Origin: Aestuariibacter sp. A3R04
Lineage (GTDB): Bacteria; Pseudomonadota; Gammaproteobacteria; Enterobacterales; Alteromonadaceae
Reading direction: 5' to 3'
Length of the DNA stretch: 64,000 nucleotides
Assembly: GCF_018860805.1 (NCBI RefSeq)
Contig: NZ_JAHKQR010000016.1
Location: forward strand, 62,001-126,000
The notes below the pieces were generated by a model. It was given only the letters and a program-made list of their open reading frames with translations. It made no database searches and had not been told where the DNA came from. Of the stretch, positions 34,342 through 44,497 are shown in pieces (positions within the stretch are counted from its first letter, which is position 1; each line of letters begins with the position of its first letter). The translations under genes and the position numbers were made by a program.

Positions 34342-35940
34342 TTAAGATTGATAGTAAGTCGCGGCGCCGGGTCCAACCGGCATGCCGAGTAAAAACACCC
34401 AAACGAAGAACAGTATTGTCCAGCCGACGATAAACACCATTGAGTATGGCAGCATCATGGCTATAAGAGTTCCCATGCCAACGTCTTTGCGATAACGGGC
34501 GGCCATAGCCAGAATGAGTCCAAAATAACTCATCATCGGCGAAATGACATTGGTGACGGAATCGCCAATACGGTACGCCGCCTGAATCACTTCCGGTGCA
34601 TAACCGAGCAGCATCAGCATGGGAACAAAAATAGGAGCTGTAACGGCCCACTGTGCTGATGCACTTCCCAGTGATAAATTCACCATGCCACACATAAGGA
34701 TGAAAAGAATAAAAACCGATGGACCATCAAGCCCTGCCGATTGCAGGAGTGCCGCACCTTTTACGGCGAGAAACGTACCGAGGTTAGTCCATTTGAAAAA
34801 TGCAACAAATTGGGCTGCGAAAAACACCAAGGTAATATACAACCCCATAGATCCCATGCTTTTAGACATGGCGTTGATAATATCCCTGTCGTTTTTCATG
34901 GTACCTACCACCCTGCCATAAACGAAACCGGGAATGGCAAAAGTAATGAAAATAAACGCCACAATACCTTTGAGGAAGGGCGAACCGGTAATACCTCCGG
35001 TTACAGGATTGCGCAATGGTCCATTTTCAGGCACAACGGTGAGGGCAAGTATGCCGCATACCACTACAAAAGCCACGCCAGCCATTACCAGCCCTTTCTT
35101 TTCCAACGCGGTAGGCGCAGCCATAGATTGATTGTCCAGTGATACCGAGGCATCTTTTTCGTTGTAAACGCCCAGACGGGGTTCAACGACCTTTTCAGTT
35201 ACCATAGTCCCCATTAACGCAATCACAAAAGTACTGATAAACATGAAATACCAGTTTACCTCCGGGCCAACGGTATAACCCGGGTCAATCATATGTGCTG
35301 CAGCCTCGGTAATGCCAGAGAGCAAAGGATCAACGGTACCTAATAGCAGGTTTGCACTATAGCCGGCTGATACTCCTGCGAAAGCGGCGGCCAAACCGGC
35401 TAACGGGTGCCGTCCAAGTGAATGAAAAATCATCGCGGCCAACGGAATGAGTACCACATAGCCTAATTCAGAGGCCGTGTTAGACAGAATACCAGAAAAG
35501 ACAATAGCGAAGGTCACTACCCTTTTCGGCGCCCCCATTACCATTGACCTCATTAATGCCGACAACATACCCGAATGCTCAGCAACAGACACACCTAGCA
35601 GCGCAACGAGCACCGTGCCCAACGGCGCAAAGCTTGTGAAATTGGTGACCAGACCGGTGACAATACGCTGTAATCCATCTGTGCTCATCAAAGATATGAC
35701 TTCTATCATACCGTCAGCTTCCCGGCCCTTTGCGCCTTCCGGACGCGGATCAGCAACAGCGATATCGAAATAGCCGAGAATGCCGCTTAGAACAATGATA
35801 AAAACAGATAAAAGAGCAAATAAAGTAATTGGATGCGGTAGCAAATTCCCCAGCCACTCTACGGTAGCTAAAAAGCGCGCAAACCATCCGCTCTGCGCTG
35901 CATCACTTGGTGACGGCGCCTGAGATTGATTGGTACTCAC
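34342..35940 (-). CDS. AbgT-family transporter
   Basis: A 532-residue membrane protein of the AbgT family, which includes p-aminobenzoyl-glutamate importers and sulfonamide/antimetabolite exporters. About 12 hydrophobic segments are visible. The sections LPHPITLFALLSVFIIVLSG, FAPLGTVLVALLGVSVAEHSG, SNTASELGYVVLIPLAAMIF and IGDSVTNVISPMMSYFGLIL are all typical. The start is GTG at 35940 with AGAGG six bases upstream. It forms its own transcript and the substrate is uncertain. Confidence 0.9.
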   Translation of the reverse strand: MSTNQSQAPSPSDAAQSGWFARFLATVEWLGNLLPHPITLFALLSVFIIVLSGILGYFDIAVADPRPEGAKGREADGMIEVISLMSTDGLQRIVTGLVTNFTSFAPLGTVLVALLGVSVAEHSGMLSALMRSMVMGAPKRVVTFAIVFSGILSNTASELGYVVLIPLAAMIFHSLGRHPLAGLAAAFAGVSAGYSANLLLGTVDPLLSGITEAAAHMIDPGYTVGPEVNWYFMFISTFVIALMGTMVTEKVVEPRLGVYNEKDASVSLDNQSMAAPTALEKKGLVMAGVAFVVVCGILALTVVPENGPLRNPVTGGITGSPFLKGIVAFIFITFAIPGFVYGRVVGTMKNDRDIINAMSKSMGSMGLYITLVFFAAQFVAFFKWTNLGTFLAVKGAALLQSAGLDGPSVFILFILMCGMVNLSLGSASAQWAVTAPIFVPMLMLLGYAPEVIQAAYRIGDSVTNVISPMMSYFGLILAMAARYRKDVGMGTLIAMMLPYSMVFIVGWTILFFVWVFLLGMPVGPGAATYYQS

Positions 35941-36109
35941 GGTGAACCTCTGTCGTTTTATAGTGCAACACTTTGTGTGTTGTCACATTTTTATATAATC
36001 GGGCGTAGTATAGCGAAGATTGTGCGTTCTGGCAGCAAACACCGTGCAAATCGGTGATTTTCCATACTTTTTGACGAATAACAAAACAGTTGTTTTTACA
36101 GAGGGCATA

Positions 36110-36137
36110 AAAAACCCGCACTTTAGCGCGGGTTTTT
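36110..36137 (-). terminator. Terminator of the hfl operon
   Basis: AAAACCCGC / GCGGGTTTT with an 8-base loop and T-rich flanks on both strands lies 14 bp downstream of the hflC stop. The remaining region to 35941 carries no gene. Confidence 0.85.
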
Positions 36138-36150
36138 TCGTTAGCTGTGA

Positions 36151-37035
36151 TTACTTTCCGTTGGCACTGTTCATGTACTTAAAGAACTCGCTGTCGGGAC
36201 CAAGCACCATTACATCCTGTTTGTTGCTGAAGCTCTTGCGATATGCGTCCATACTTCGCAGGAAGCTGTAAAATTCAGGGTTTTTAGAATACGCGTTAGC
36301 GTAAATTTGCGCTGCCAATGCATCACCTTCACCTCGAACCTGTCGGGCGTTACGTTCTGCGTCGGCCTGCATGACTGTTACTTTTGCATCGATATCTGCA
36401 CGAATAACTTCTGCCTGCTCCTGGCCTTCTGAACGGTGTTCACGAGCAACCGCTGCGCGCTCGGCACGCATACGCTGAAATATTGCGTTGCTTACTTCAC
36501 TCGGCAGATTAATTTGCTTCACTCGAACGTCCACAATCTTAATACCCAGCTCGCTAGACGATTCACTCGCCTGCTCCATAGCCTGATTCATGAGCGCAGA
36601 ACGCTCACCAGACACGATTTGGGAAATCGTGCGAGTACCGAATTCAGAACGCAAACCGTTGTTTACCTTTTGTTTGAGTAACGCCTCTGCCTGAAGTTTG
36701 TTACCGCCTTGTGTAGCCAGGTAGTACTTGGCAAAATCGTTAATTTTCCATTTTACATAAGAATCAACAATAAGGTCTTTCTTCTCAGCAGTTACGAATC
36801 GATCCGGCGCATCATCAAGCGTTTGAATACGTGCGTCCAGGCGTCTAACGGTGTCAATAAACGGGTATTTGAAATGCAAACCAGGTGCGAATACCCGGGT
36901 ATCGCCAGTGGCGTCATCCCGTTGAACTTTACCAAACTGAATAACGATGGCTCGCTCACCTTCAGAGACCACAAACAAGGAACCGGACAACAGAACAGCA
37001 AAAAGTACGACAACTGCAATTAACAGATTTTTCAT
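36151..37035 (-). CDS. hflC: FtsH protease modulator HflC
   Basis: HflC, with HflK, forms the large cap around the FtsH membrane protease. A single N-terminal transmembrane helix (residues 4-24) precedes an SPFH domain, visible in VSEGERAIVIQFGKV, FHFKYP-like FAPGLHFKYPFIDTVR and VDVRVKQINLPSEV. A long coiled coil (190-240) ends in the SFSNKQDVMVLGPDSEFFKYM segment. The length of 294 aa is normal. It follows hflK by 3 bp. Confidence 0.96.
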   Translation of the reverse strand: MKNLLIAVVVLFAVLLSGSLFVVSEGERAIVIQFGKVQRDDATGDTRVFAPGLHFKYPFIDTVRRLDARIQTLDDAPDRFVTAEKKDLIVDSYVKWKINDFAKYYLATQGGNKLQAEALLKQKVNNGLRSEFGTRTISQIVSGERSALMNQAMEQASESSSELGIKIVDVRVKQINLPSEVSNAIFQRMRAERAAVAREHRSEGQEQAEVIRADIDAKVTVMQADAERNARQVRGEGDALAAQIYANAYSKNPEFYSFLRSMDAYRKSFSNKQDVMVLGPDSEFFKYMNSANGK

Positions 37036-37038
37036 GAC

Positions 37039-38190
37039 TTATTGTCCTCCGTCTCTGAACCGACTATCGCGAATCCCGGAACTCGTAGTGGAATTGCGGG
37101 AAGTATCACCAGAAGTGGACATTGGCGCACTTTGGTATGGTGAACTGTTGTCGCGACTTTGCGTACTTGTTCCACGCTGTTCCATTAGCTTGTCCAATGG
37201 CAGATACAGCATGTTATTGCCACCTTCACTGTCCACCAAAATCTTGCTGGTGTTACCGAGAACAGCTTCCATGGTTTCAATATAAATCCGGTCACGGGTA
37301 ACCTCTGGAGCGGCCTCATACTGAGGTAATAATTCAGAGAAGCGCGCCACTTCACCCTGGGCTTCAAGAATTACGCGTTCTTTATAAGCCTGAGCTTCTT
37401 CATTCATGCGATTTACCTGACCGCGAGCACGGGGTTCAATTTCCCTCGCATAAGCTTCTGCTTCGCGAATAAATCGTTGTTCGTCTTCCTGAGCAGAAAT
37501 AGCGTCATCAAATGCGTCTTTCACTTCTTCAGGTGGACGGGCATCACGGAAGTTCATATCTGTGATTACTACCCCTAAATCATAAGGTTCCAAAATGGTT
37601 TGAAGTTCTTCCCAAACGCGCTGACGGGTAACTTCCCGTCCATCGGTCAGGACATCGTCCATTTGCGAGTGTCCCACTACATAGCGAATAGCACTGTCAA
37701 GCGCCTGACTCAAGCTCAGCTCAGGGCTGGTAACAGCAAAGGTCCAACGATAGGGATCAACCACGCGAAATTGCATTTCCATTTGCACGCGCACAACGTT
37801 TTCATCTTCCGTCAGCATCGAGCCGCTGGAAGCCTGGTCGCGAATAGATGTGACGTCGACAGGGATCACTGTATCAACAAATGTAGGCTTCCAACGCAAG
37901 CCAGGTTCAACTTGTTCGTAGTATTCGCCGAACCGAAGCACAACACCCCGTTCAGATTCTCGGATGGTATAGAAACCGCTTACAACCCATACAACCACCA
38001 GTAATGCAGCGATGATAGCAATCCCCATGGTGCCCAGGCTTTTGCCTGACCCACCGTTTCCACCGCCCATTTTACCGAACTTACCAAACAGTTTTTTGAA
38101 TACATCGTCCAAATCCGGTGGCCCTTCATCACGGCCGCCGCGATTCTTCCACGGGTCATTATTTTTGCCACCCGGCTCATTCCAAGCCAT
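37039..38190 (-). CDS. hflK: FtsH protease modulator HflK
   Basis: The HflK partner of HflC. The N-terminal 65 residues are Gly-, Asn- and Trp-rich and cytosolic (AWNEPGGKNNDPWKNRGG), and one transmembrane helix follows at about 55-72. The SPFH domain contains IRESERGVVLRFGEY and VVITDMNFRDARPPEEVKDAFDDA. The tail after residue 340 is low-complexity Ser/Thr/Asn-rich. The length of 383 aa is close to the 419 of E. coli. It is 55 bp downstream of hflX. Confidence 0.95.
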   Translation of the reverse strand: MAWNEPGGKNNDPWKNRGGRDEGPPDLDDVFKKLFGKFGKMGGGNGGSGKSLGTMGIAIIAALLVVVWVVSGFYTIRESERGVVLRFGEYYEQVEPGLRWKPTFVDTVIPVDVTSIRDQASSGSMLTEDENVVRVQMEMQFRVVDPYRWTFAVTSPELSLSQALDSAIRYVVGHSQMDDVLTDGREVTRQRVWEELQTILEPYDLGVVITDMNFRDARPPEEVKDAFDDAISAQEDEQRFIREAEAYAREIEPRARGQVNRMNEEAQAYKERVILEAQGEVARFSELLPQYEAAPEVTRDRIYIETMEAVLGNTSKILVDSEGGNNMLYLPLDKLMEQRGTSTQSRDNSSPYQSAPMSTSGDTSRNSTTSSGIRDSRFRDGGQ

Positions 38191-38245
38191 GCTGATACTC
38201 CATAAGAGATTATAAAATTAAATAGAAAATCTGTTCATCACCACC

Positions 38246-39535
38246 TCAGTGGTGAACGACATACCCGGACAATCCACTGTCTAACCGTTTTTCCAATCGG
38301 TTCCAGTCAGCAGCCGGCATTTTAACGTCGACAACCCAATCACCTTCGGCATCGTATTGTTCATTGGAAATACAATTCAATTCGTACAACACTCCCCGAA
38401 GTTTACTCTGCGCAGGAGGAATACGTAAGGTGTAACTCACCATGCTCTTACCAAGGCACTCAGTAAGGGCCTGACTCAGTAAATCCACACCCTCACCCGA
38501 GTGCGCAGACAACCAAACCCGAGTAGGTATACCCTCCTCGTTTCTTTCTATACGGGGCGCAACATCATCCAGTTTATCAATCTTGTTACAGATTATTAAC
38601 TGTTGAATGTCGTCGGCTTCAATTTCTTCCAATACTTCGTTGACTTCATCCATGGTTTCTCGATAGTTGGCTTCTGCAATATCAACCACATGCAACAACA
38701 AATCTGCCTCTTGGGTTTCCTGCAGCGTTGCTTTAAACGCCGCTACCAGATCATGGGGCAAGTGACGAATAAAACCAACTGTGTCTGCCAGAATAGCCGG
38801 CCCGGCATCCTGAAGCTCAATTTTTCTGAGCGTTGGATCGAGGGTAGCAAACAGTTGATCTGCAGCATACACGTGAGCGTCGGTAATGGTGTTAAATAAC
38901 GTGGATTTACCGGCATTAGTATACCCCACCAACGAAACAGTAGGGATCTCAGCGCGTTTTCTGGAACGTCGACCCTGCTCGCGTTGTTTTTGCACTTTCT
39001 CTAAGCGACGTAGAATGGCTTTAATACGTCCCCGCAGCAACCGACGATCTGTTTCCAACTGAGTTTCACCAGGACCGCGTAATCCTATCCCGCCTTTTTG
39101 TCTTTCAAGGTGAGTCCAGCCCCGAATAAGGCGTGTGGAAATATGCCTCAACTGAGCAAGCTCAACCTGCAGCTTACCCTCGTGGGTACGTGCACGCTGA
39201 GCAAAAATATCCAGAATCAGGCCGGTTCTGTCCAGAACCCGACACTTACATACAGATTCCAGATTCCGTTCCTGAGAGGGAGACAGCGCATGATTGAAGA
39301 TAACAACATTCGCTTCATGCGCCTTTACTGCGGCGGCGATCTCTTCAGCTTTACCAGAACCAACAAAATACTTGGCATGGGGCGCGCTACGCGACGTAGT
39401 TAACACGTCTACCGCATTTACACCCGCTGAGGACACAAGTAGTTCCAGCTCGGCCAGATCTTCTTTGCTGTTTTCATCAGCAAAGTTTACATGAACAAGA
39501 ATCGCCTGTTCACCGGCTTCATAACGGTCAAACAA
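38246..39535 (-). CDS. hflX: Ribosome-associated GTPase HflX
   Basis: HflX splits stalled 70S ribosomes in stress. The N-terminal subdomain includes VEVGSGKA-type FVGSGKAEEIAAAVKA and LSPSQERNLE. The G domain carries G1 GYTNAGKST, G3 DTVGF, G4 NKID and G5 SAHSG. The section GPGETQLETDRRLLRGRI is family-specific. The start codon is TTG with AAGG eight bases upstream, giving MFDRYEAGEQA as in E. coli; no ATG is available. It stands 17 bp after hfq. Confidence 0.95.
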   Translation of the reverse strand: MFDRYEAGEQAILVHVNFADENSKEDLAELELLVSSAGVNAVDVLTTSRSAPHAKYFVGSGKAEEIAAAVKAHEANVVIFNHALSPSQERNLESVCKCRVLDRTGLILDIFAQRARTHEGKLQVELAQLRHISTRLIRGWTHLERQKGGIGLRGPGETQLETDRRLLRGRIKAILRRLEKVQKQREQGRRSRKRAEIPTVSLVGYTNAGKSTLFNTITDAHVYAADQLFATLDPTLRKIELQDAGPAILADTVGFIRHLPHDLVAAFKATLQETQEADLLLHVVDIAEANYRETMDEVNEVLEEIEADDIQQLIICNKIDKLDDVAPRIERNEEGIPTRVWLSAHSGEGVDLLSQALTECLGKSMVSYTLRIPPAQSKLRGVLYELNCISNEQYDAEGDWVVDVKMPAADWNRLEKRLDSGLSGYVVHH

Positions 39536-39552
39536 GCAAAGTACCTTTTGTA

Positions 39553-39807
39553 TTATTCACTTTTAGTATTTTCAGAATCCCCTTGGGTTGAACTGGGCAT
39601 AGTGATCGCACGCGAGGGTACGACAGTGGAGATAGCGTGTTTATACACCATCTGACTAACTGTGTTTTTGAGTAAAATCACGAACTGGTCAAATGATTCT
39701 ACTTGCCCCTGAAGTTTTATTCCATTCACGAGGTAAATGGAAACAGGTATACGTTCTTTTCTCAACGCATTCAAAAATGGGTCTTGTAGTGATTGCCCTT
39801 TAGCCAT
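39553..39807 (-). CDS. hfq: RNA chaperone Hfq
   Basis: Hfq forms the hexameric ring that pairs small RNAs with mRNAs. The Sm1 motif is in [28 protein letters not shown] and Sm2 in [10 protein letters not shown]. Gln8, Phe42 and Lys56 equivalents are recognisable. The C-terminal tail is short (84 aa in total against 102 in E. coli), ending [13 protein letters not shown]. It lies 79 bp after miaA; promoters within miaA are known in E. coli but were not examined here. Confidence 0.97.
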   Translation of the reverse strand: MAKGQSLQDPFLNALRKERIPVSIYLVNGIKLQGQVESFDQFVILLKNTVSQMVYKHAISTVVPSRAITMPSSTQGDSENTKSE

Positions 39808-39886
39808 CTGAAATCCTTAGTTTTTATTATTTCTATGGCATACCAAATAGCATGCCACCGCGCCTAATGTATAACACACTCGAAAA

Positions 39887-40816
39887 TCAAAGTGTGAGTT
39901 TTGACAAAATTTTCGCCAAATTATTGTTATCAAACGTGTCCAGCCAATGGAGTGAGGGCCATCCTCTTAACCAGGTCAACTGTCTTTTAGCCAGTTGACG
40001 AGTAGCTATGATACCCCTCTCACGCATTTCTGCATAGTCGATTTCGCCAGCCAGGTATTGCCACGCCTGTCTGTATCCCACCGAACGCACGGCGGGCAGA
40101 TCTTCGTGTAAATCGCCCCGCGCGTACAACGCTTTCACTTCTTCTATAAAACCCGCTTCCAGCATGGTGTCAAAACGCAGCGCTATCCGCTCGTGTAACA
40201 CCGCTCTGTCTGCAGGCGCCACAGCAAACTGAGTAATGTCATAAGGACAAGGTTCACCCTTTTCAGCTTGCCAGGACGTCAGAGTTCTGCCTGTTGCGCG
40301 ATACACTTCCAGTGCCCTTGTGAGGCGCTGAGGATCATTCGGGTGAATTCGCCCGGCACTTACCGGATCAACCCGCTCTAGTTCCTCGTGCAACGCCTGC
40401 CAACCAGACAGTGCCGCTTCGCGATTTATATGGGCACGTATCACTTCATCCGATTTAGGTAAGGGCGAAATACCTTTTATCAAGGCATTGAAGTACATCA
40501 TCGTACCACCCGCCAATACCGGTAACTTGTTACGACTGTGTATTTCTTCAATACACTGTAAGACATCCTGTCGAAACTCTGCGACAGAATAAGATTCTGC
40601 CGGGTCTCGTATATCAATCAGCCAATGGGGCACTGCAGCCAGTTCATCGCAGGTTGGCTTAGCCGTACCAATATCCATGCCACGATAAATCAGTGCCGAA
40701 TCCACACTGATAATTTCACAGGGAACCACATCCGCCAATGCAAGTGCCAGGCCAGTTTTCCCTGAGGCCGTAGGCCCCATAATACTTACAACGGGTTTTG
40801 TGGACTTTACCGTCAT
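39887..40816 (-). CDS. miaA: tRNA dimethylallyltransferase
   Basis: MiaA adds a dimethylallyl group to A37 of tRNAs reading UNN codons. The P-loop GPTASGKT is at residues 13-20, [16 protein letters not shown] is the substrate motif, and [16 protein letters not shown] lies in the tRNA-binding part. [11 protein letters not shown] is the C-terminal signature. The ATG at 40816 overlaps the mutL stop (ATGA). A TTG at 40828 was rejected because it adds residues not seen in the family. The length is 309 aa. Confidence 0.95.
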   Translation of the reverse strand: MTVKSTKPVVSIMGPTASGKTGLALALADVVPCEIISVDSALIYRGMDIGTAKPTCDELAAVPHWLIDIRDPAESYSVAEFRQDVLQCIEEIHSRNKLPVLAGGTMMYFNALIKGISPLPKSDEVIRAHINREAALSGWQALHEELERVDPVSAGRIHPNDPQRLTRALEVYRATGRTLTSWQAEKGEPCPYDITQFAVAPADRAVLHERIALRFDTMLEAGFIEEVKALYARGDLHEDLPAVRSVGYRQAWQYLAGEIDYAEMRERGIIATRQLAKRQLTWLRGWPSLHWLDTFDNNNLAKILSKLTL

Positions 40817-42564
40817 AACTGCTCCCAACTATTCAAGATAGCATCAACTGGCTTTTCTTGACCGAACTGCGCCAGGGTAGCAAGCAAATCACGCTGTGAG
40901 TATTGTTCAAGATCGTTCCACAACGCCCCTCGAATATCGCTGGGTAACTCAGCATTCGTTGGAATGGAACTTACCACACCTTGCAAGGTTTTCTGGCCTG
41001 ATGAGAGCATTTCCGGGAACCATTTAACCCACGGAAAGTGTCGGCACCCGGCGGGTACTTGCTGCAGTAAATATTTGCCTGCCACTTTTTTCACCGCAAA
41101 GTGATGCTGCGTCAGTAAATCTGCCACTTTGTCACCACTGACTCCTGCCATTACTGAAACTGGCATTAGCAACGGCTGAGACGTGCTGGCACGCAGCAAT
41201 TGTTTACACACCCACTCTGAAAGTATAGACGTTATGTCAAAAAGCCAACACGCATTTTTATGCCGGTAAAGTCTTACATATTCATTTATTTCTAAATACT
41301 GGACTTCAGTCGTAGTTAAATCACATCGCTCTGTTGTCATTAGCGCACTGTAATGTTCTGCGACGATACCGGGCGACGAGCGAGTTGGTAACCTCGGTGT
41401 TGGCGACCTGGCGCTTGAGTTTTTTTGAGCCGTATTCCTGCTCGCTGGCTGGTAGTTGCCGCTATTTGAAAACTCAGGAGAGTCGTCAGACCCTGGCTTA
41501 GAAGTCTCCTGCATCAAAGGCCGAATATAATCATGGGCCGGTTGGCTGTAATGCCCGTTTTCCTGTTCGTTGCCTTCTGACAAGGCATCTGCCACGGCTT
41601 TACAAATAAAATCGTGTACCAGCCGACTTTGCTGAAACCGCACCTCATGCTTCGCCGGGTGAACGTTGACATCCACCTCTTTTGGCGGCACGGTAAGATA
41701 GACCACGAAAGAGGGTTGCTCTAACACGCCCCAAACGCTTTCATAAGCTTGTCGAATAGCGTGGAGGATGAGTTTATCGCGCATGCCTCTGCCGTTAACA
41801 AAGCTAAACTGACAATCGCTACTGCTTCGCAACGCGCTTTCGTCACCCAACCAAGCTTCTATTTTCATACCGTGGGTTTCAGTTACCACATGGACTGCAC
41901 TGTTGATAAATTTTTGGCCCATCACGGCGCCAATGCGTTGTGATAAAGGGTCTGCGCCAGAAACCATGTACCTTCTTACCACTTTGCCATTGTGTTTCAG
42001 TATAAAACTAACGCTGGGATGGCTTAGTGCAATACGGCGAAACACGTCGTCGATGTGCTGAAATTCAGTTTTTTCCGTACGCAGAAATTTGCGCCTGGCC
42101 GGGGTATTATAAAAAAGATCAACTACGTCAATGGTAGTGCCATCAGGATGAGCCGCGGGATTCACTTTCACTTCCATTTCCCGGCCTTCGCAATGAGCTT
42201 GCCACGCCTGTTCCTGGCCCGCTGTTTTGGAGGTAAGGGTAAGCCTGCTCACTGAACTTATACTGGCAAGTGCCTCGCCGCGGAACCCCAGGGACAGAAT
42301 TTGCTCAAGATCATCCAGTGACGTGATTTTACTGGTCGCATGACGACTAAGCGCAAGCGTAAGTTCGTCTTTCCCGATCCCACTACCGTTGTCGCGCAGG
42401 CGAATGCGTTTGTGACCGCCTTTTTCGATATCCAGTTCAATTTTACTGGCACCGGCATCGAGACTGTTTTCAATCAGTTCTTTAACCACGGAAGCCGGTC
42501 GTTCCACCACTTCGCCAGCTGCGATCTGGTTAGCAAGCTGTGGTGGGAGTAGCTGTATTGGCAA
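40813..42564 (-). CDS. mutL: DNA mismatch repair protein MutL
   Basis: MutL links mismatch recognition by MutS to downstream nicking by MutH. The GHKL ATPase motifs are [26 protein letters not shown] and [24 protein letters not shown] lies in the transducer domain, then comes a linker and a C-terminal dimerisation domain (about 390-583). The DQHA(X)2E(X)4E endonuclease motif is not seen, as expected of the MutH-dependent type. The start codon is TTG, six bases after AGGA, and no ATG is usable. The length of 583 aa is slightly shorter than E. coli. Confidence 0.95.
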   Translation of the reverse strand: MPIQLLPPQLANQIAAGEVVERPASVVKELIENSLDAGASKIELDIEKGGHKRIRLRDNGSGIGKDELTLALSRHATSKITSLDDLEQILSLGFRGEALASISSVSRLTLTSKTAGQEQAWQAHCEGREMEVKVNPAAHPDGTTIDVVDLFYNTPARRKFLRTEKTEFQHIDDVFRRIALSHPSVSFILKHNGKVVRRYMVSGADPLSQRIGAVMGQKFINSAVHVVTETHGMKIEAWLGDESALRSSSDCQFSFVNGRGMRDKLILHAIRQAYESVWGVLEQPSFVVYLTVPPKEVDVNVHPAKHEVRFQQSRLVHDFICKAVADALSEGNEQENGHYSQPAHDYIRPLMQETSKPGSDDSPEFSNSGNYQPASRNTAQKNSSARSPTPRLPTRSSPGIVAEHYSALMTTERCDLTTTEVQYLEINEYVRLYRHKNACWLFDITSILSEWVCKQLLRASTSQPLLMPVSVMAGVSGDKVADLLTQHHFAVKKVAGKYLLQQVPAGCRHFPWVKWFPEMLSSGQKTLQGVVSSIPTNAELPSDIRGALWNDLEQYSQRDLLATLAQFGQEKPVDAILNSWEQL

Positions 42565-42592
42565 GTGAAATCCTGCTGATAGTAGATGTGTT

Positions 42593-43927
42593 TCAGGTTC
42601 TGGGTATTGTCAGTACCTGGCCTATTCGTACGGTATCGCCATTTAAATTGTTGGCTTTTTTAATACTGCTGATTTTGACATTATAGCGCTGCGCCAGCAA
42701 GGACAACGATTCGCCACTGCGGACTTTATGCTGACGATTCAACGCTTTCTGACTGGCCCACAAAGTACCGTCAGGGGGAACCTGCCTAAAGTAACTTTTA
42801 ATGGCTTCAAACATAGACGTTGCCAATCGCTTGCGATAAGTACTCCAATTGAGATTTTTTTCTTCCTGAGGGTTACTGATAAACCCGGTCTCAACCAAAA
42901 TTGATGGAATATCCGGTGCCGTGAGAACGGCCAGACTGGCAGCCTGGGGAGAAGACTTGTGCATTTTTGTCACGCTGCGCATTTCCTTTATGACCTTTTG
43001 ACTGAGGTCATAGCTGGTCGACATAGAGTGATCCATAGACAGTCCCAAGATCGTTTCTGCCAGATAACGCTCGCTGGCGTTGTCAGAAATTACTTCGGCC
43101 GCACCACCTAGCAGCTCTGAATGCTGCTCAGTTCTCTCCAGCCAACGGCCCAGCTCGGTATCCGCTCGTCTCATGGACAACACCCACACTGAACCGCCGC
43201 GGGGACCCGGTGCAGTAAATGCATCTGCGTGAATGGATATCAGTAAATCAGCCTTGCTCTTACGAGCAATTTCAGGGCGCTTATTCAACGCAACAGAATA
43301 GTCGCCACTGCGGGTCATTACCGCCCGCATGCCGGGTTCGGCATTCACCATTTCCTCAAGATATTTTGCGATGCTCAGTGTAATGTGTTTTTCGTAGGTT
43401 CCCGCCCGGCCTATTGAGCCTGGGTCTTTGCCTCCGTGGCCCGCATCAATTGCAACAATAATATCCCTGTCTCTGCTGTTGTTGTCGGTGTTTAGCACAA
43501 CAGAAGGCGCCACCACCTGCAAAGACTGAGGAGGTTCGGAATCGAGTAAGTCCACCACCAGGCGGTGACCAAAGGAACCGTTAGGTTCAACGGGAAATAG
43601 CGATGGTGTGGCTTTCCGGGCTAACTCTACTACTACACGGGCGGAATGGTCATTCTTTGGCGTGGAATACCTGACCTTTCTGACCAGACTACCGCTGATG
43701 TCTGCCGTTGATAAATCCTGATCATCCCGGGTATCGACCAAATCGATAACCAGCCGGTCGGGGTTAGACAGTGAAAAATAGGTGTACTCAGGTGCGGCCC
43801 CCAGATCAAAAACCAGGCGGGTTTTGTCACCAGACGGCGCGGCCCTTACGCCGTTGATCTGGTTTTGTGCCCATACAGCATCAGTCAGACACCAAAGACA
43901 CAATGTGGTGACAATTAAGCGCAACAT
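42593..43927 (-). CDS. amiB: N-acetylmuramoyl-L-alanine amidase AmiB type (AMIN, Amidase_3, LysM)
   Basis: A periplasmic amidase that cleaves septal peptidoglycan during daughter-cell separation. A signal peptide (1-20) precedes an AMIN domain (about 22-125), the zinc-dependent Amidase_3 domain (about 157-375) with [26 protein letters not shown] and [10 protein letters not shown], and a C-terminal LysM repeat (about 400-443, [18 protein letters not shown]). The operon position between tsaE and mutL is the same as in E. coli amiB. Activation by an EnvC/NlpD-type protein is expected. Confidence 0.94.
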   Translation of the reverse strand: MLRLIVTTLCLWCLTDAVWAQNQINGVRAAPSGDKTRLVFDLGAAPEYTYFSLSNPDRLVIDLVDTRDDQDLSTADISGSLVRKVRYSTPKNDHSARVVVELARKATPSLFPVEPNGSFGHRLVVDLLDSEPPQSLQVVAPSVVLNTDNNSRDRDIIVAIDAGHGGKDPGSIGRAGTYEKHITLSIAKYLEEMVNAEPGMRAVMTRSGDYSVALNKRPEIARKSKADLLISIHADAFTAPGPRGGSVWVLSMRRADTELGRWLERTEQHSELLGGAAEVISDNASERYLAETILGLSMDHSMSTSYDLSQKVIKEMRSVTKMHKSSPQAASLAVLTAPDIPSILVETGFISNPQEEKNLNWSTYRKRLATSMFEAIKSYFRQVPPDGTLWASQKALNRQHKVRSGESLSLLAQRYNVKISSIKKANNLNGDTVRIGQVLTIPRT

Positions 43928-43986
43928 ACTAACCCTGTAACCTCTTTTCAGTCATCGTTTTTATTATTTCTGGTCAATACCTGTTT

Positions 43987-44466
43987 TTAATTCGGCAAGG
44001 CAGACACAAGCTGACGCCCCCGAGCAGACAAGGCTTTTACATCGAAAATTCTGCCATGACCAGTTGGTTTAATGTTAATCACTAAATCTGCTGTTGCCAA
44101 GAAATCAGCCCCTTTCTGCGGCCACTCAACCAGGCATACCACGTTTTCGCGGAAATAATCCCTTATGCCCATAAACTCAAGCTCTTCGGGATCAGCAAGG
44201 CGATAAAGGTCAAAATGGTATACGGTAATATCTTCTAGTTCGTACGGCTCAATCAGAGTATATGTCGGGCTTTTCACATTTCCTGTGTGGCCCAGTTGCT
44301 GAATGAAATAACGACTAAACGTGGTTTTGCCGGCACCCAAATCGCCTTCAAGGTAGATCACCATACCCGCGGGCAACGTGGCTTTTACCCCTTTTGCCAG
44401 GTTTGCGGCAATGGCTTGAGTATCCTCTACGGATTCAGAATTAAACTGTAACGTGTCACCTGACAT
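43987..44466 (-). CDS. tsaE: tRNA threonylcarbamoyladenosine biosynthesis ATPase TsaE
   Basis: TsaE is the ATPase that cycles the TsaB-TsaD complex in t6A37 tRNA modification. Walker A is EGDLGAGKTTFSRYF, followed by VKSPTYTLIEPYE, the Walker B-like FDLYRLADPEEL, and EWPQKG. From ATG 44466 it has 159 aa. An upstream TTG at 44481 is possible but less likely. It is 31 bp downstream of nnr. Confidence 0.94.
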   Translation of the reverse strand: MSGDTLQFNSESVEDTQAIAANLAKGVKATLPAGMVIYLEGDLGAGKTTFSRYFIQQLGHTGNVKSPTYTLIEPYELEDITVYHFDLYRLADPEELEFMGIRDYFRENVVCLVEWPQKGADFLATADLVINIKPTGHGRIFDVKALSARGRQLVSALPN

Positions 44467-44497
44467 ATTTTTACTACACAAAAAAAGCTGCTCACAT

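Noticed and set aside
34193-34693. Minus-strand 166-aa ORF starting MWHGEFITG
   Set aside because: It lies in another frame over the end of the AbgT transporter gene. Its composition is not protein-like, and the AbgT reading is complete and conserved.
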